Shown: positions 34,788 to 43,489 of the stretch, in pieces
How positions within the stretch are numbered: the stretch's first letter is position 1
Layout: every line of letters starts with the position of its first letter
Source: Ornithinimicrobium cavernae
GTDB taxonomy: Bacteria > Actinomycetota > Actinomycetes > Actinomycetales > Dermatophilaceae
Direction of reading: 5' to 3'
DNA: 64,000 bases
NCBI RefSeq assembly: GCF_003121625.1
Contig: NZ_QDDJ01000016.1
Location: forward strand, 62,001-126,000
Translations under genes and position numbers: made by a program
Notes under the pieces: generated by a model
What the model was told of the DNA's origin: nothing
The model's input: only the letters and a program-made list of their open reading frames with translations
Database searches by the model: none

Positions 34788-34991
34788 CGCACCAGACAGG
34801 GGCAGGGGCCCGCAGAAGTTATCTACAGGTGGGTCGTCCTCCCGCTCCTGCTGCTCCGGGGGAGTCGCCAGGTGCTCCTGGGCGGCAGTGGTCGGGACTC
34901 CAGGCGCAGGAGACCCGGCCCTCACGTGCCCCGAAGCAATCGTGGGCGTCCCCTCCTGTGGACGGCGGATCGCCGCGTCGGTCTCCCGGCA

Positions 34992-34997
34992 TAGTCT
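34992..34997 (+). promoter_or_regulatory. -10 box of a leaderless dinG promoter
   Basis: TAGTCT, six bases, then ATG 35004. There is no ribosome binding site. It has the same box and spacing as the pdtaS promoter. Confidence 0.5.
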
Positions 34998-35003
34998 GGG
35001 GCC

Positions 35004-37268
35004 ATGCCTGCCGATCTCGATGCCCTCCTGCACGCGGCCGTCCAGGGCGTCGGCGGCACCGAGCGACCCGGACAGGTCCAGATGGCTCGCGCGGTCCGGG
35101 ACGCGGTCGAGCGCGAGGAGCACCTGCTGGTCCAGGCGGGCACGGGCACGGGCAAGTCGTTGGCCTACCTGGTCCCGGCGATCGCCCATGCGATGGCGAC
35201 CGGCAAGCCGGTGGTCGTGGCGACGGCGACCCTGGCCCTGCAGGCCCAGATCATCGACCGCGACCTGCCGCGTATCGCTGCGGCGCTGCAGCCCGTCGTG
35301 GGCCGGCGGCCCACGTTCGCCCTGGTCAAGGGCCGGTCCAACTACCTGTGCCAGCACAAGCTCACGGGCGGTTTCCCGGACGAGGACGAGGACACCCTGA
35401 TGTCGGTCGGGCAGGTCGACCGGGAGCGGTCCCGGCTCGGGGAGGAGGTGCTGCGGCTGCGGGAGTGGTCCGAGCTCACCGAGTCCGGCGACCGGGACGA
35501 GCTGGTGCCGGGCGTCAGCAACCGGGCCTGGCGTCAGGTGTCGGTCTCGGCTCGCGAGTGCCTGGGCCAGTCGTGCCCGCAGGTGGGGGAGTGCTTCGTC
35601 GAGGTCTCGAGGGCCGCGGCGCACGAGGTCGACGTGATCGTCACCAACCACTCCTTCATGGCGATCGATGCGTTCGAGGGCCGGCAGATGCTGCCCGAGC
35701 ACGACCTGTTGATCATCGACGAGGGGCACGAGCTCACGGACCGGGTGACCTCGACGATCACCGACGAGCTGACGTCCGGGACCGTCGCGGCCGCTGCGAA
35801 GCGCGCCGCGCGCATGGGGGAGACGAGCGACCTGACCGAGGCGGCGACCGCCATGCAGGCGGTGCTGGACGAGCTCCCTGAGGGCCGGATGACCGGGTTG
35901 CCGGACCGTTTGGTGCTGGCGCTGGGCTCCGTACGAGACGCCGCGCGCGCTCTCCAGTCCGAGCTCAAGCCCAAGGGCAAGGACGAGGCCGACGGTGCCC
36001 GTCAGGTCGCTCGCGCGGCCGTCGAGGAGATCTTCGACACCGCCGAGCGAGTCCTGGAGGAGCGCGAGCTCGACGTCGCCTGGATCACGCACGACCGGAT
36101 GCGCGGCTCCGTCCTCCGCGTCGCGCCGATGAGCGTGGCCATGCTGCTGCGGGACAAGCTGTTCAGCGAGCGCACCGTCGTGCTCACCTCCGCGACCCTG
36201 GAGCTCGGCGGCACCTTCGACTCCGTCGCGGGGACCCTCGGGCTCACCGGACGGGGCGGCCCCGCCTGGAACGGTCTGGACGTCGGCAGCCCGTTCGACT
36301 ACAAGCAACAGGCGATCGCCTACGTCGCCAAGGCCCTCCCGCCCCCGGGACGCGACGGCACCTCCGACAAGGTCTTCGACGAGATCGAGGCGCTGGTGCG
36401 CGCGGCCGGCGGCCGGACCCTGGGCCTGTTCAGCTCACGCCGCGCCGCCGAGGCCGCCACCGAGGAGATGCGCAACCGGCTCGGTGACAGCGGCATCACG
36501 GTCCTCTGCCAGGGCGACGACCAGACCCCCACGCTGGTGCGCCAGTTCGCCTCCGACGCGGCCACCTGCCTGTTCGGCACGATGTCCCTGTGGCAGGGCG
36601 TGGACGTGCCCGGTTCGGCCTGTCAGCTGGTGATCATCGACCGCATCCCGTTCCCGCGGCCGGACGACCCGCTCTCCTCCGCGCGCTCGGAGGCGATCGC
36701 GCGGATGGGTGGCAACGGCTTCATGCAGGTCTCGGCCACCCACGCCGCCCTCAAGCTCGCGCAGGGCGCGGGCCGACTGGTGCGCCGTGGTGAGGACCGC
36801 GGGGTCGTCGCGTTCCTCGACTCCCGGATGATGTCCGCGCGCTACGCCGGGTTCCTGCAGAAGTCGCTGCCCCCGTTCTGGCCGACGACCAACCGGCAGA
36901 TGGTGCTGGACGCCCTGCGCCGCCTCGACCAGACCGCCCCCGACCCGCTGCCGGTGGCCGAGCCCGTGCTGCGCGGGACGGGTGCCTCGCGCTCCGGGGC
37001 GAGTCAGGCAGCGACGAACGGCGCGGGGGCGCCGGACGAGGAGGGCCCGGTCGCCGATCCACCGCCGGTCGCCCGCAGCGCCCGCACCGCCGTCACCGGC
37101 GGGCACGCGTGGACGGACGAGCAGGACGAGGAGCTGCGCGACGCGGTGGATGCGGGCGTGGACCTCGCCGAGCTCGCCGAGCACCTGCAGCTGCCACCCG
37201 ACTCGGTGACCACCCGGCTCAACCAGCTGGGCCTGGAGCTGCAGCCCGATGGGATGCTGGAGCTGTGA
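35004..37268 (+). CDS. dinG: ATP-dependent helicase DinG (XPD-like, iron-sulfur)
   Basis: 754 residues. A 5'-3' SF2 helicase of the XPD/DinG group, involved in unwinding R-loops and repair intermediates. Walker A is AGTGTGKS (45-52) and the Walker B is DEGH (239-242). Between them are four cysteines, C116 in NYLCQHK and C186, C191 and C197 in ARECLGQSCPQVGECF, placed as in the [4Fe-4S] site of this family. The late motifs GTMSLWQGVDVPG and QGAGRLVRRGEDRGVV complete the motor. The last 100 residues are a Pro/Ala linker and an HTH-like segment (TDEQDEELRDAVDAGVDLAELAEHL), an addition to the usual fold. Its stop overlaps the start of holA. Confidence 0.93.
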   Translation: MPADLDALLHAAVQGVGGTERPGQVQMARAVRDAVEREEHLLVQAGTGTGKSLAYLVPAIAHAMATGKPVVVATATLALQAQIIDRDLPRIAAALQPVVGRRPTFALVKGRSNYLCQHKLTGGFPDEDEDTLMSVGQVDRERSRLGEEVLRLREWSELTESGDRDELVPGVSNRAWRQVSVSARECLGQSCPQVGECFVEVSRAAAHEVDVIVTNHSFMAIDAFEGRQMLPEHDLLIIDEGHELTDRVTSTITDELTSGTVAAAAKRAARMGETSDLTEAATAMQAVLDELPEGRMTGLPDRLVLALGSVRDAARALQSELKPKGKDEADGARQVARAAVEEIFDTAERVLEERELDVAWITHDRMRGSVLRVAPMSVAMLLRDKLFSERTVVLTSATLELGGTFDSVAGTLGLTGRGGPAWNGLDVGSPFDYKQQAIAYVAKALPPPGRDGTSDKVFDEIEALVRAAGGRTLGLFSSRRAAEAATEEMRNRLGDSGITVLCQGDDQTPTLVRQFASDAATCLFGTMSLWQGVDVPGSACQLVIIDRIPFPRPDDPLSSARSEAIARMGGNGFMQVSATHAALKLAQGAGRLVRRGEDRGVVAFLDSRMMSARYAGFLQKSLPPFWPTTNRQMVLDALRRLDQTAPDPLPVAEPVLRGTGASRSGASQAATNGAGAPDEEGPVADPPPVARSARTAVTGGHAWTDEQDEELRDAVDAGVDLAELAEHLQLPPDSVTTRLNQLGLELQPDGMLEL

Positions 37269-38260
37269 GTGAGGGAGCGGTGAGCGAGTCCGAGGTCCCG
37301 GACCTGGTGCTGGTGTCGGGGCCCGAGCAGATCCTTGCCCAGCGCGCCGTCGAGTCCGTGCTGACGACCCTGCGGGCGCACGACCCCGAGGTCGACGTGG
37401 TCAAGATCCCGGCCGCCGACTACGAGCCAGGGGCCCTCGGCGTGCACGCCAGCCCCTCCCTGTTCGGGGGCTGGACGGCCATCGTGGTCGAGGACTTCGA
37501 CGAGGCTGACGACGCGCTCGTCGAGGACGCCCACGCCCTGGCCAAGGACCCGCCCGAGGGGGTCACCCTGGTCGTGCGGCACAAGAGCGGCAACCGTGGC
37601 AAACGGGTGCTCGACCTGCTCAAGAAGTCCGGCCGGGTGATCACGGCCCCCGCCGTGAAGTCGGACCGCGACAAGGCCGCCTTCGTGCAGCAGGAGTTCC
37701 GGGACGCCAGGCGCCAGATCGAGGAGCCGGCGGTGACCGCTCTGGTGCAGGCGGTCGGCAAGGACGTCGCCGAGCTGGCGACCGCCTGCGCCCAGCTGGT
37801 GCGGGACACCAGCGGGCGGGTGAAGGTCGCCGACGTCGAGACCTACTACGGCGAGAAGGTCGAGACGACCGGTTTCAAGGTGGCCGACGCCGCCCTGCAG
37901 GGGGACACGGCCGAGGCGCTGCGGCTCCTACGGCACGCGCTGGCCGGCGGGCTGGACCCCGTGCCGATCGTCGCGGTGCTGGCGATGCAGCTGCGGCAGG
38001 TCGGCAAGGTCGCCGGCGCCGGACGCGCGAGCTCGGCGACCCTGGCCCGCGACCTCGGCATGGCTCCCTGGCAGGTCGACCAGGCGCGCCGGACGGCTCA
38101 GGGCTGGGACGGGGAGCGGCTGGGCAGGGCTATCCAGGCGGTCGCGGCCGCGGACGTCGAGGTCAAGGGCGGGCTCCGGACGGGCACCGCGGTCGCGCGC
38201 GACCCGGAGTATGCCGTGGAGCGGGCGGTCCTCGCGGTCTGCCGGGAGCGCCGCGGCTGA
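37265..38260 (+). CDS. holA: DNA polymerase III subunit delta
   Basis: 331 residues. The delta subunit opens the beta sliding clamp within the clamp loader. The N-terminal PDLVLVSGPEQILAQRAVESVL, the acidic VEDFDEADDALVEDAHALA, and the C-terminal AAFVQQEFRDARRQIEEPAVTALVQAVGKDVAELATACAQLV and GFKVADAALQGDTAEALRLLRHAL are all family features. The GTG at 37265 overlaps the dinG stop (GTGA), implying coupling; a second in-frame GTG at 37280 directly after GGGAG is also possible. Pairing of a helicase gene with holA is unusual, as holA is commonly near comEC and rpsT, which are absent. Confidence 0.9.
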   Translation: MSEGAVSESEVPDLVLVSGPEQILAQRAVESVLTTLRAHDPEVDVVKIPAADYEPGALGVHASPSLFGGWTAIVVEDFDEADDALVEDAHALAKDPPEGVTLVVRHKSGNRGKRVLDLLKKSGRVITAPAVKSDRDKAAFVQQEFRDARRQIEEPAVTALVQAVGKDVAELATACAQLVRDTSGRVKVADVETYYGEKVETTGFKVADAALQGDTAEALRLLRHALAGGLDPVPIVAVLAMQLRQVGKVAGAGRASSATLARDLGMAPWQVDQARRTAQGWDGERLGRAIQAVAAADVEVKGGLRTGTAVARDPEYAVERAVLAVCRERRG

Positions 38261-38355
38261 GGTCGGACCAGGCAGGGGCCCGCGCCGTGCACGCCGGTCT
38301 GGTCGCACGTTCCGACTGGCCCTACCCACCTGCTGGGTTGGCGCTCCGGCGCCTG

Positions 38356-38401
38356 CCTACGCTACCGTAGGTTACGCAAGCGAAACTTACGGAGACGTAA
38401 G
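38356..38401. promoter_or_regulatory. Three phased palindromes, TACG-N4-CGTA operator array
   Basis: CCTACG-CTAC-CGTAGG (38356-38371), GTTACG-CAAG-CGAAAC (38371-38386, one mismatch) and CTTACG-GAGA-CGTAAG (38386-38401) share end bases, so their centres are exactly 15 bp apart. The array lies 33-78 bases before the GTG of the nitronate monooxygenase gene. Its AT-richness against the background and its symmetry indicate a TetR-type operator with two or more bound dimers. No regulator gene lies next to it. Confidence 0.65.
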
Positions 38402-38433
38402 CCGAGCACCCCAGACCCCCGAGGAGGCCCCCT

Positions 38434-39891
38434 GTGGCTCCCACTGCACTACCCGTCGTCATCCAGGGAGGCATGGGCGTCGCCGTCTCCTCCTGGCAGC
38501 TCGCCCGCGAGGTGGCCCTCACCGGCCAGATGGGCGTCGTCTCCGGCACCGCCATGGACGCGGTCCTGTCCCGCCGGCTCCAGGACGGCGACCCGGGCGG
38601 CCACATGCGGCGCGCGATGGCGGCCTTCCCGGACGCCGACATGGCGGCGCGGGTCATGGACAAGTATTTCGTCGCCGGCGGCCGCGAGCCCGGCACCCCC
38701 TACAAGCCGATCCCCAAGCTCACCCTGAAGACCGCCCGCGCGGGCCAGGAGCTGGGCGTGGTGGCCAACTTCGTCGAGGTGTGGCTGGCCAAGGAGGGGC
38801 ACGACGGCGCCGTCGGCATCAACTGCCTCGAGAAGGTCCAGATGGCCACGCCGACCGCCCTGTTCGGTGCCGTGCTGGCCGGGGTCGACTATGTGCTGAT
38901 GGGTGCGGGCATCCCGCGGGAGATCCCGCGCCTGCTCACCGAGATCTCCGCCGGACGGCCCGGCCGCATCACCGCCGACGTGCTCGGTGGCCGGATCAAG
39001 CGCCACATCGAGGTCGACCCGGTCGACCTCCTCGGGGACTCGCTGCCGGTGATGCGCCGTCCCGAGTTCCTGGCCATCGTCTCTGTCGACGCCCTGGCCA
39101 ACTACCTGTACCGCGACCCGGAGATCCGGCCCGACGGCTTCGTGGTCGAGGGGCCGGTCGCCGGCGGGCACAGCGCCCCGCCGCGCGGCAAGATGCAGCT
39201 CGACGAGCACGGTGAGCCGGTCTACGGGTCGCGCGACCACGCCAACCTGGCCAAGATGGCCGAGCTGGGCCTGCCCTTCTGGCTCGCCGGCGCCTACGGC
39301 ACGCCCGAGAAGGTCGAGGAGGCGCTCGCCGCCGGGGCCGCGGGCGTCCAGGTGGGCACGCTGTTCGCCCTCTCCCTCGACAGCGGCATCACCAACGCCA
39401 CGCGCAGCACGATGCTGCAGGAGCTGCGGGACGGCACGCTCGAGGTGAAGAACGACCCGCTGGCCAGCCCGACGGGCTTCCCGTTCAAGGTCGCCAGCCT
39501 CGAGGACACCGCCAGCGAGGAGGAGACCTACCAGGCCCGCCCCAGGCTGTGCGACCTGTCCTACCTCCGCACGCCCTACGAGCGCGAGGACGGCGAGGTG
39601 GGCTACCGCTGCTCCGCGGAGCCGGTGCACATGTACCTCAAGAAGGGGGGCGACGAGGAAGCCACCCAGGGGCGCAAGTGCCTGTGCAACGGCCTGATGG
39701 CCAACATCGGGCTGGGTCAGGAGCGCAAGGACGGCTACCGCGAGACCCGCCTGGTCACCCTCGGTCAGGACCTCACCGGCGCGCGCGAGCTGATCACCCG
39801 CTACGTCGAGGGCTGGTCCGCCCGGCAGGCCGTGGACTGGCTGCTGACCCGCGTGCCGAGCACCCGCGTGCGACGGGTCCAGTTCGCCTGA
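38434..39891 (+). CDS. Nitronate monooxygenase family flavoprotein
   Basis: 485 residues. FMN-dependent TIM-barrel enzyme of the nitronate monooxygenase/2-nitropropane dioxygenase group. It opens with VVIQGGMGVAVSSWQLAREVALTGQMGVVSGTA and has VLMGAGIPREIP, VEGPVAGGHSAPP (the loop bearing the catalytic His) and GAAGVQVGTLFALS, the FMN phosphate site. It is about 120 residues longer than short family members, with a C-terminal cysteine-bearing extension (YRCSAEPVHMYLKKGG, GRKCLCNGLMANIG). The longer class oxidises propionate-3-nitronate and has also been found near fatty-acid genes. The GTG follows GAGGAGG. Strong repressor sites precede it, so it is probably induced. Confidence 0.88.
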   Translation: MAPTALPVVIQGGMGVAVSSWQLAREVALTGQMGVVSGTAMDAVLSRRLQDGDPGGHMRRAMAAFPDADMAARVMDKYFVAGGREPGTPYKPIPKLTLKTARAGQELGVVANFVEVWLAKEGHDGAVGINCLEKVQMATPTALFGAVLAGVDYVLMGAGIPREIPRLLTEISAGRPGRITADVLGGRIKRHIEVDPVDLLGDSLPVMRRPEFLAIVSVDALANYLYRDPEIRPDGFVVEGPVAGGHSAPPRGKMQLDEHGEPVYGSRDHANLAKMAELGLPFWLAGAYGTPEKVEEALAAGAAGVQVGTLFALSLDSGITNATRSTMLQELRDGTLEVKNDPLASPTGFPFKVASLEDTASEEETYQARPRLCDLSYLRTPYEREDGEVGYRCSAEPVHMYLKKGGDEEATQGRKCLCNGLMANIGLGQERKDGYRETRLVTLGQDLTGARELITRYVEGWSARQAVDWLLTRVPSTRVRRVQFA

Positions 39892-39892
39892 C

Positions 39893-40882
39893 TCACCCGG
39901 CCCGGGAGGCAGGTGCCTCCGCGGACAGGGCGAGGGCACCGGAGGCCAGCTGGGCGTTCAGGCCCGACGCGGTGACCTGACCGGCGCCGGCCGCGACCAG
40001 CACCGAGGCCATGGGCATCGGCAGGGTCGCCCGGTGGGCCAGGTCCCCGGCCGCGTAGATGCCGGGGACACTCGTCGCGCCGAACTCGTCCACCTCGATG
40101 CACCCCGAGGGCAGCAGCCGCAGACCCAGGTCCTCCGCGAACGGTGCCGACTGGCTCAGGGTGGTGCTGACGAAGAGCCCGCCCAGGTCCTCCTGTGTCC
40201 CGTCCTCGAGGGACACGACCGCGCCCAGGCTGCTGGGACTCACCTCCGTGACCCGGTGGGTCCGCACGGCGACACCGCGGGCCGCGAGCGCGGCAGCCAG
40301 CTCGGGGTCCGGCTCCGCGCCGTCGGTCAGGACGGTGAGCCGCGCCGCGATCGGCGCCAGCATGCCGACCAGGTGCTGCGTCGCGGGACCGAGCCCGAGC
40401 AGCCCCACCGGCTGACCGGCGAACTCGTGACCGTGGCAGTACGGGCAGTGCGCGACCACACCGCCCCACAGGGCCGTCAGGCCCGGGGTCGCCGGCAGGG
40501 AGTCCCGCACCCCGGTGGCCAGGACGACGGCCGCCGCCCGCACGGCATACTCGTTGTCGATCGCGACGGAGAAGTCCCCGGCGCCGCCGTCGATCGCCGT
40601 CACCCGACCCTGGTGCAGGGTGACCGTGGAGTATGCCGACAGGTCCGCCCGCGCGCGGGCGCGGAACTCCTCGGGCGGGGTCCCGTCCTGCGTGACGAAG
40701 TTGTGCAGGTGGGCGGCGGTGGCGTTGCGGTACTCGCCGGAGTCCACGAGGAGGACCTCGCGGTGCATGCGGCCGAGGGTCAGGGCCGCCTGCAGTCCGG
40801 CCGGGCCGCCGCCGACGACGACCACCTCGACACTCCTCCTCGGCGACGGGGCACTGGCGTGGCGTGCTGCTGGTGTGCTCAT
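39893..40882 (-). CDS. NAD(P)/FAD oxidoreductase, thioredoxin-reductase-like
   Basis: 329 residues. An FAD-binding GGGPAG (24-29), NADPH-binding GLLGLGPATQ (central) and a C-terminal GIYAAGDLAHRA match the thioredoxin reductase fold. The redox pair is C146-C149 in HCPYCHG, not the CATC of true thioredoxin reductases, so it belongs to the CPYC group whose partners are mostly unknown. The ATG lies 45 bases from the palindrome shared with the divergent merR gene. MerR control of a disulfide reductase is a plausible thiol or metal stress response. It converges with the nitronate monooxygenase gene, whose stop lies one base away. Confidence 0.88.
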   Translation of the reverse strand: MSTPAARHASAPSPRRSVEVVVVGGGPAGLQAALTLGRMHREVLLVDSGEYRNATAAHLHNFVTQDGTPPEEFRARARADLSAYSTVTLHQGRVTAIDGGAGDFSVAIDNEYAVRAAAVVLATGVRDSLPATPGLTALWGGVVAHCPYCHGHEFAGQPVGLLGLGPATQHLVGMLAPIAARLTVLTDGAEPDPELAAALAARGVAVRTHRVTEVSPSSLGAVVSLEDGTQEDLGGLFVSTTLSQSAPFAEDLGLRLLPSGCIEVDEFGATSVPGIYAAGDLAHRATLPMPMASVLVAAGAGQVTASGLNAQLASGALALSAEAPASRAG

Positions 40883-40927
40883 GATGCTCTCGCTCTCTGG
40901 TTTCGGGTTGCGTCTGCGACCAGCATC

Positions 40928-40951
40928 TGACTTCATGTTGACATGAAGTCA
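40928..40951. promoter_or_regulatory. 24-bp perfect palindrome in the merR/reductase divergent promoter
   Basis: TGACTTCATGT (40928-40938), centre TG, ACATGAAGTCA (40941-40951). On the minus strand it contains TTGACT, a good -35, followed after 19 bases by GATGCT, the long spacer typical of MerR-activated promoters. The merR start codon ATG (40943) lies inside the palindrome, so binding would also affect merR itself. Confidence 0.75.
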
Positions 40952-41392
40952 AGTCCTGGTGACGAAGGGACCGGTCCGGCCCAGAGCTGGTCGGTCGGCG
41001 AGCTCGCCGAGCGTTTCGGGCTGGCCAGCCACGTGCTGCGCTACTGGGAGGACCAGGGCCTGCTCAGCCCGGACCGTGACGGGGGAGGGAGGCGGCGCTA
41101 CGGGCCAGACCAGCTGACGCGGGTGGCCGTGATCGTCCGCAACAAGGCGGCCGGGATGAGCCTGGGGCAGATCCGGGTCCTCCTGGACGCCGAGGCGTCA
41201 GGGCGGCACGCGGTGCTGGAGGAGCACCTCGCGGACCTGGAACGGCGGATGGCGGACATGGAGCGCTCGCGCGAGATGACCCTGCACGCGCTGGACTGTC
41301 GGGCCCACGACATCGCGACCTGCCCCAACTTCCGGGCCGCCGTGCAGGATCTGGTGGACGGCGCGGCAGCTCCCCGCTTCCACCTCGCGTAG
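40943..41392 (+). CDS. MerR family regulator with C-x7-C sensor loop
   Basis: 149 residues. The MerR winged helix covers about 15-85 ([26 protein letters not shown]), followed by the dimerisation helix ([22 protein letters not shown]). The C-terminal loop has C119 and C127 in [11 protein letters not shown], the C-x7-C spacing followed by Pro that binds metal in CueR-type sensors. It is divergent from a CPYC disulfide reductase gene with a shared palindrome. The ATG lies within the operator, so the transcript is probably leaderless or nearly so. The signal could be a thiophilic metal or a thiol-reactive compound; this is inference. The prfB start follows 11 bases after the stop. Confidence 0.88.
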   Translation: MKSSPGDEGTGPAQSWSVGELAERFGLASHVLRYWEDQGLLSPDRDGGGRRRYGPDQLTRVAVIVRNKAAGMSLGQIRVLLDAEASGRHAVLEEHLADLERRMADMERSREMTLHALDCRAHDIATCPNFRAAVQDLVDGAAAPRFHLA

Positions 41393-41395
41393 TCT
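41390..41395 (+). promoter_or_regulatory. -10 box of a leaderless prfB promoter
   Basis: TAGTCT, whose TAG is also the merR stop, is followed by eight bases and the GTG of prfB (41404). There is no ribosome binding site. Confidence 0.45.
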
Positions 41396-41403
41396 GTCTT
41401 CTT

Positions 41404-42522
41404 GTGGCTGTGGACTTCGAGAGTGAGATCAAGGCGATCCGGACGACCGTGAAGTCGGTCCGTGACGTGACCGGCATCGACCGTCTCGAGGCCCAGATCA
41501 CCGACCTGGAGACGCAGGCCTCCGCGCCGGACCTGTGGGATGACGTGGAGCACGCCCAGCAGGTCACCAGCAAGCTGTCCCGGGTCAAGGCGGAGCACGA
41601 CCGCGTCACCAACATGGAGGCGCGGGTCGATGACCTCGAGGCCCTCGTCGAGCTGGGTCAGGAGGAGGCCGACGCGGACACGATGGTGGAGGCCGAGGCC
41701 GAGCTGGCCAAGCTCAAGAAGGCCGTCGGCGAGCTGGAGGTCCGCACCCTGCTCAACGGCGAGTACGACGAGCGTGAGGCGGTCGTCACCATCCGCGCCG
41801 GAGCCGGCGGGGTGGACGCCGCAGACTTCGCCGAGATGCTGATGCGCATGTACCTGCGGTGGGCGGAGCGCCACCACTACCCGACCACCGTGCTCGACAC
41901 CTCGTATGCGGAGGAGGCCGGACTGAAGTCGGCGACCTTCGAGGTGAAGGTGCCCTACGCGTTCGGCACGCTGGCCGTCGAGGCGGGCACCCACCGTCTC
42001 GTCCGGATCAGCCCGTTCGACAACCAGGGCCGTCGCCAGACGAGCTTTGCCGCGGTCGAGGTGGTGCCGCTGATCGAGTCCACCGACACGATCGAGATCC
42101 CCGAGTCCGAGCTCAAGATCGATGTCTTCCGGTCCTCGGGCCCCGGTGGCCAGTCGGTGAACACCACCGACTCCGCCGTCCGGATGACGCACATCCCGAC
42201 CGGCACGGTCGTCTCGATGCAGAACGAGAAGAGCCAGATCCAGAACCGCGCCGCCGCCCTGCGCGTGCTGCAGTCCCGCCTGCTGCTGCTGAAGAAGCAG
42301 GAGGAGGACGCGGCCAAGAAGGAGATGGCCGGCGACATCAAGGCGAGCTGGGGTGAGCAGATGCGCTCCTACGTGCTGCACCCCTACCAGATGGTCAAGG
42401 ACCTGCGCACGGAGTACGAGGTCGGCTCGACCTCGGCGGTGCTCGACGGTGAGATCGATGCCTTCATCGAGGCCGGCATCCGCTGGAAGCGCAGCCAGGA
42501 GCGCGAGGCGGCCGACGCCTGA
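41404..42522 (+). CDS. prfB: Peptide chain release factor 2
   Basis: 372 residues. RF2 ends translation at UAA and UGA. The stop-codon recognition tripeptide SPF is in [15 protein letters not shown], and the GGQ motif that triggers peptide release is in [17 protein letters not shown]. The PCRF region opens with [20 protein letters not shown]. The reading frame is continuous, with no in-frame stop of the kind that autoregulates prfB by frameshifting in enterobacteria. It heads the conserved prfB-ftsE-ftsX-smpB block, which here is split by a minus-strand L,D-transpeptidase gene. Confidence 0.96.
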   Translation: MAVDFESEIKAIRTTVKSVRDVTGIDRLEAQITDLETQASAPDLWDDVEHAQQVTSKLSRVKAEHDRVTNMEARVDDLEALVELGQEEADADTMVEAEAELAKLKKAVGELEVRTLLNGEYDEREAVVTIRAGAGGVDAADFAEMLMRMYLRWAERHHYPTTVLDTSYAEEAGLKSATFEVKVPYAFGTLAVEAGTHRLVRISPFDNQGRRQTSFAAVEVVPLIESTDTIEIPESELKIDVFRSSGPGGQSVNTTDSAVRMTHIPTGTVVSMQNEKSQIQNRAAALRVLQSRLLLLKKQEEDAAKKEMAGDIKASWGEQMRSYVLHPYQMVKDLRTEYEVGSTSAVLDGEIDAFIEAGIRWKRSQEREAADA

Positions 42523-42532
42523 GGGCGCCGGG

Positions 42533-43258
42533 TCAGACCACCAGGACCGGGGTGCCGGTCGTCATCACGCCGTTCCACAGCAGGTCCATGGCGGCGACCG
42601 AGACGCGGGCGCAGCCGTGCGAGTCCGGCCAGGGCGGGATCACGTCCGATCCGTGCACGGCGATGCCGCCGTTGAAGTACTGGGGTCGGTACAACTTGCC
42701 CAGGGGCCCGGTCTGCCAGCCGCGGGAGTATGTCGAGTAGACGGTGAACCGGCCGGCCGGGGTGGTCGCCTGCAGCTCGCGGCCGTACCAGTCATAGGGC
42801 TCGCCGTTGCCCGTCGAGGTGTTGAGGGTGAGCTGCACGACGCCGTCCCGGAGGACCGTGAGCAGCTGTCGTGAGAGGTCGATGACGACCCGCGTGCCGG
42901 GGCCGTCGTCGAGCACCGGGGGCAGCGTCCAGCTGGCCAGAGCCATCAGGGTGCGGCGACCGACGATCCCGTCCGGGACGAGCCCGCTGGCCTTCTGCAG
43001 CGCGTAGACCGCCTGCTCCGTGAGGCCGCCGAAGTAGCCGTCGGCGGTGCCGCACCAGTAGCCCCGGGCGCCCAGCAGCCGCTGCGTGGCGCCGACGTGG
43101 TCGCCGGCTGAGCCCCGGGCGAAGACGGGCCAGGCGGCCTGGCTCGGGCCCGCGGCAAGGAGCGAGAGCGAGCCGCCAAGGGCGGTCGCAGCAGCCGCGC
43201 GCAGGGCCGTCCTCCGGGTCAGTGCGCCCACCGTGCCTCGCTCAGCCGGTGCCTCCAT
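42533..43258 (-). CDS. L,D-transpeptidase with peptidoglycan-binding domain
   Basis: 241 residues. A twin-arginine-like signal (LTRRTALRAAAATALGGSLSLLAAG, cleavage after SQA) leads to a PG_binding_1 domain (about 50-100: RGSAGDHVGATQRLLGARGYWCG ... LQKASGLVPDGIVGRRT) and a YkuD catalytic domain. The catalytic motif has H202 in VHGSDVIPP and S213-H214-G215-C216 in SHGCARV. These enzymes make 3-3 crosslinks or attach proteins to peptidoglycan outside the cell. The ATG is preceded by GAAGGGGA. Its 230-bp upstream region, shared with ftsE, holds a small hairpin TACCCC/GGGGTA (43288-43310). It interrupts the usual prfB-ftsE order. Confidence 0.92.
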   Translation of the reverse strand: MEAPAERGTVGALTRRTALRAAAATALGGSLSLLAAGPSQAAWPVFARGSAGDHVGATQRLLGARGYWCGTADGYFGGLTEQAVYALQKASGLVPDGIVGRRTLMALASWTLPPVLDDGPGTRVVIDLSRQLLTVLRDGVVQLTLNTSTGNGEPYDWYGRELQATTPAGRFTVYSTYSRGWQTGPLGKLYRPQYFNGGIAVHGSDVIPPWPDSHGCARVSVAAMDLLWNGVMTTGTPVLVV

Positions 43259-43489
43259 GGTGTCCCCTTCCCCGAGTCTCGTGCTGCTACCCCATCGACG
43301 CTCTGGGGTACCGCACAGGTTGCGTTGCCCCGGGGACACACCACGCCCGGGAAGCCCGATTTACCACAATCACACGAGCCACACCCGTAACGTGGCCTGT
43401 GCCCGAGACAACCCCGTGTCGCAGGGCGGCCGACCGGTCCGGCCAGACGCCGGGCGGCCCCGCACGACGAAGGCAGCGGTACCGACGCC

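Noticed and set aside
34819-34827. DnaA-box-like TTATCTACA between the propeller lipoprotein gene and dinG
   Set aside because: A single copy with a mismatch, no cluster, no dnaA/dnaN nearby; chance is likely.
41404-42522. Programmed frameshift in prfB
   Set aside because: The frame is continuous from GTG to stop, with no in-frame TGA near codon 25.
43259-43489. A cyclic di-AMP (ydaO-type) riboswitch before the L,D-transpeptidase gene
   Set aside because: Such elements often precede actinobacterial wall enzymes, but the conserved core segments are not visible; only a small TACCCC/GGGGTA hairpin is present.
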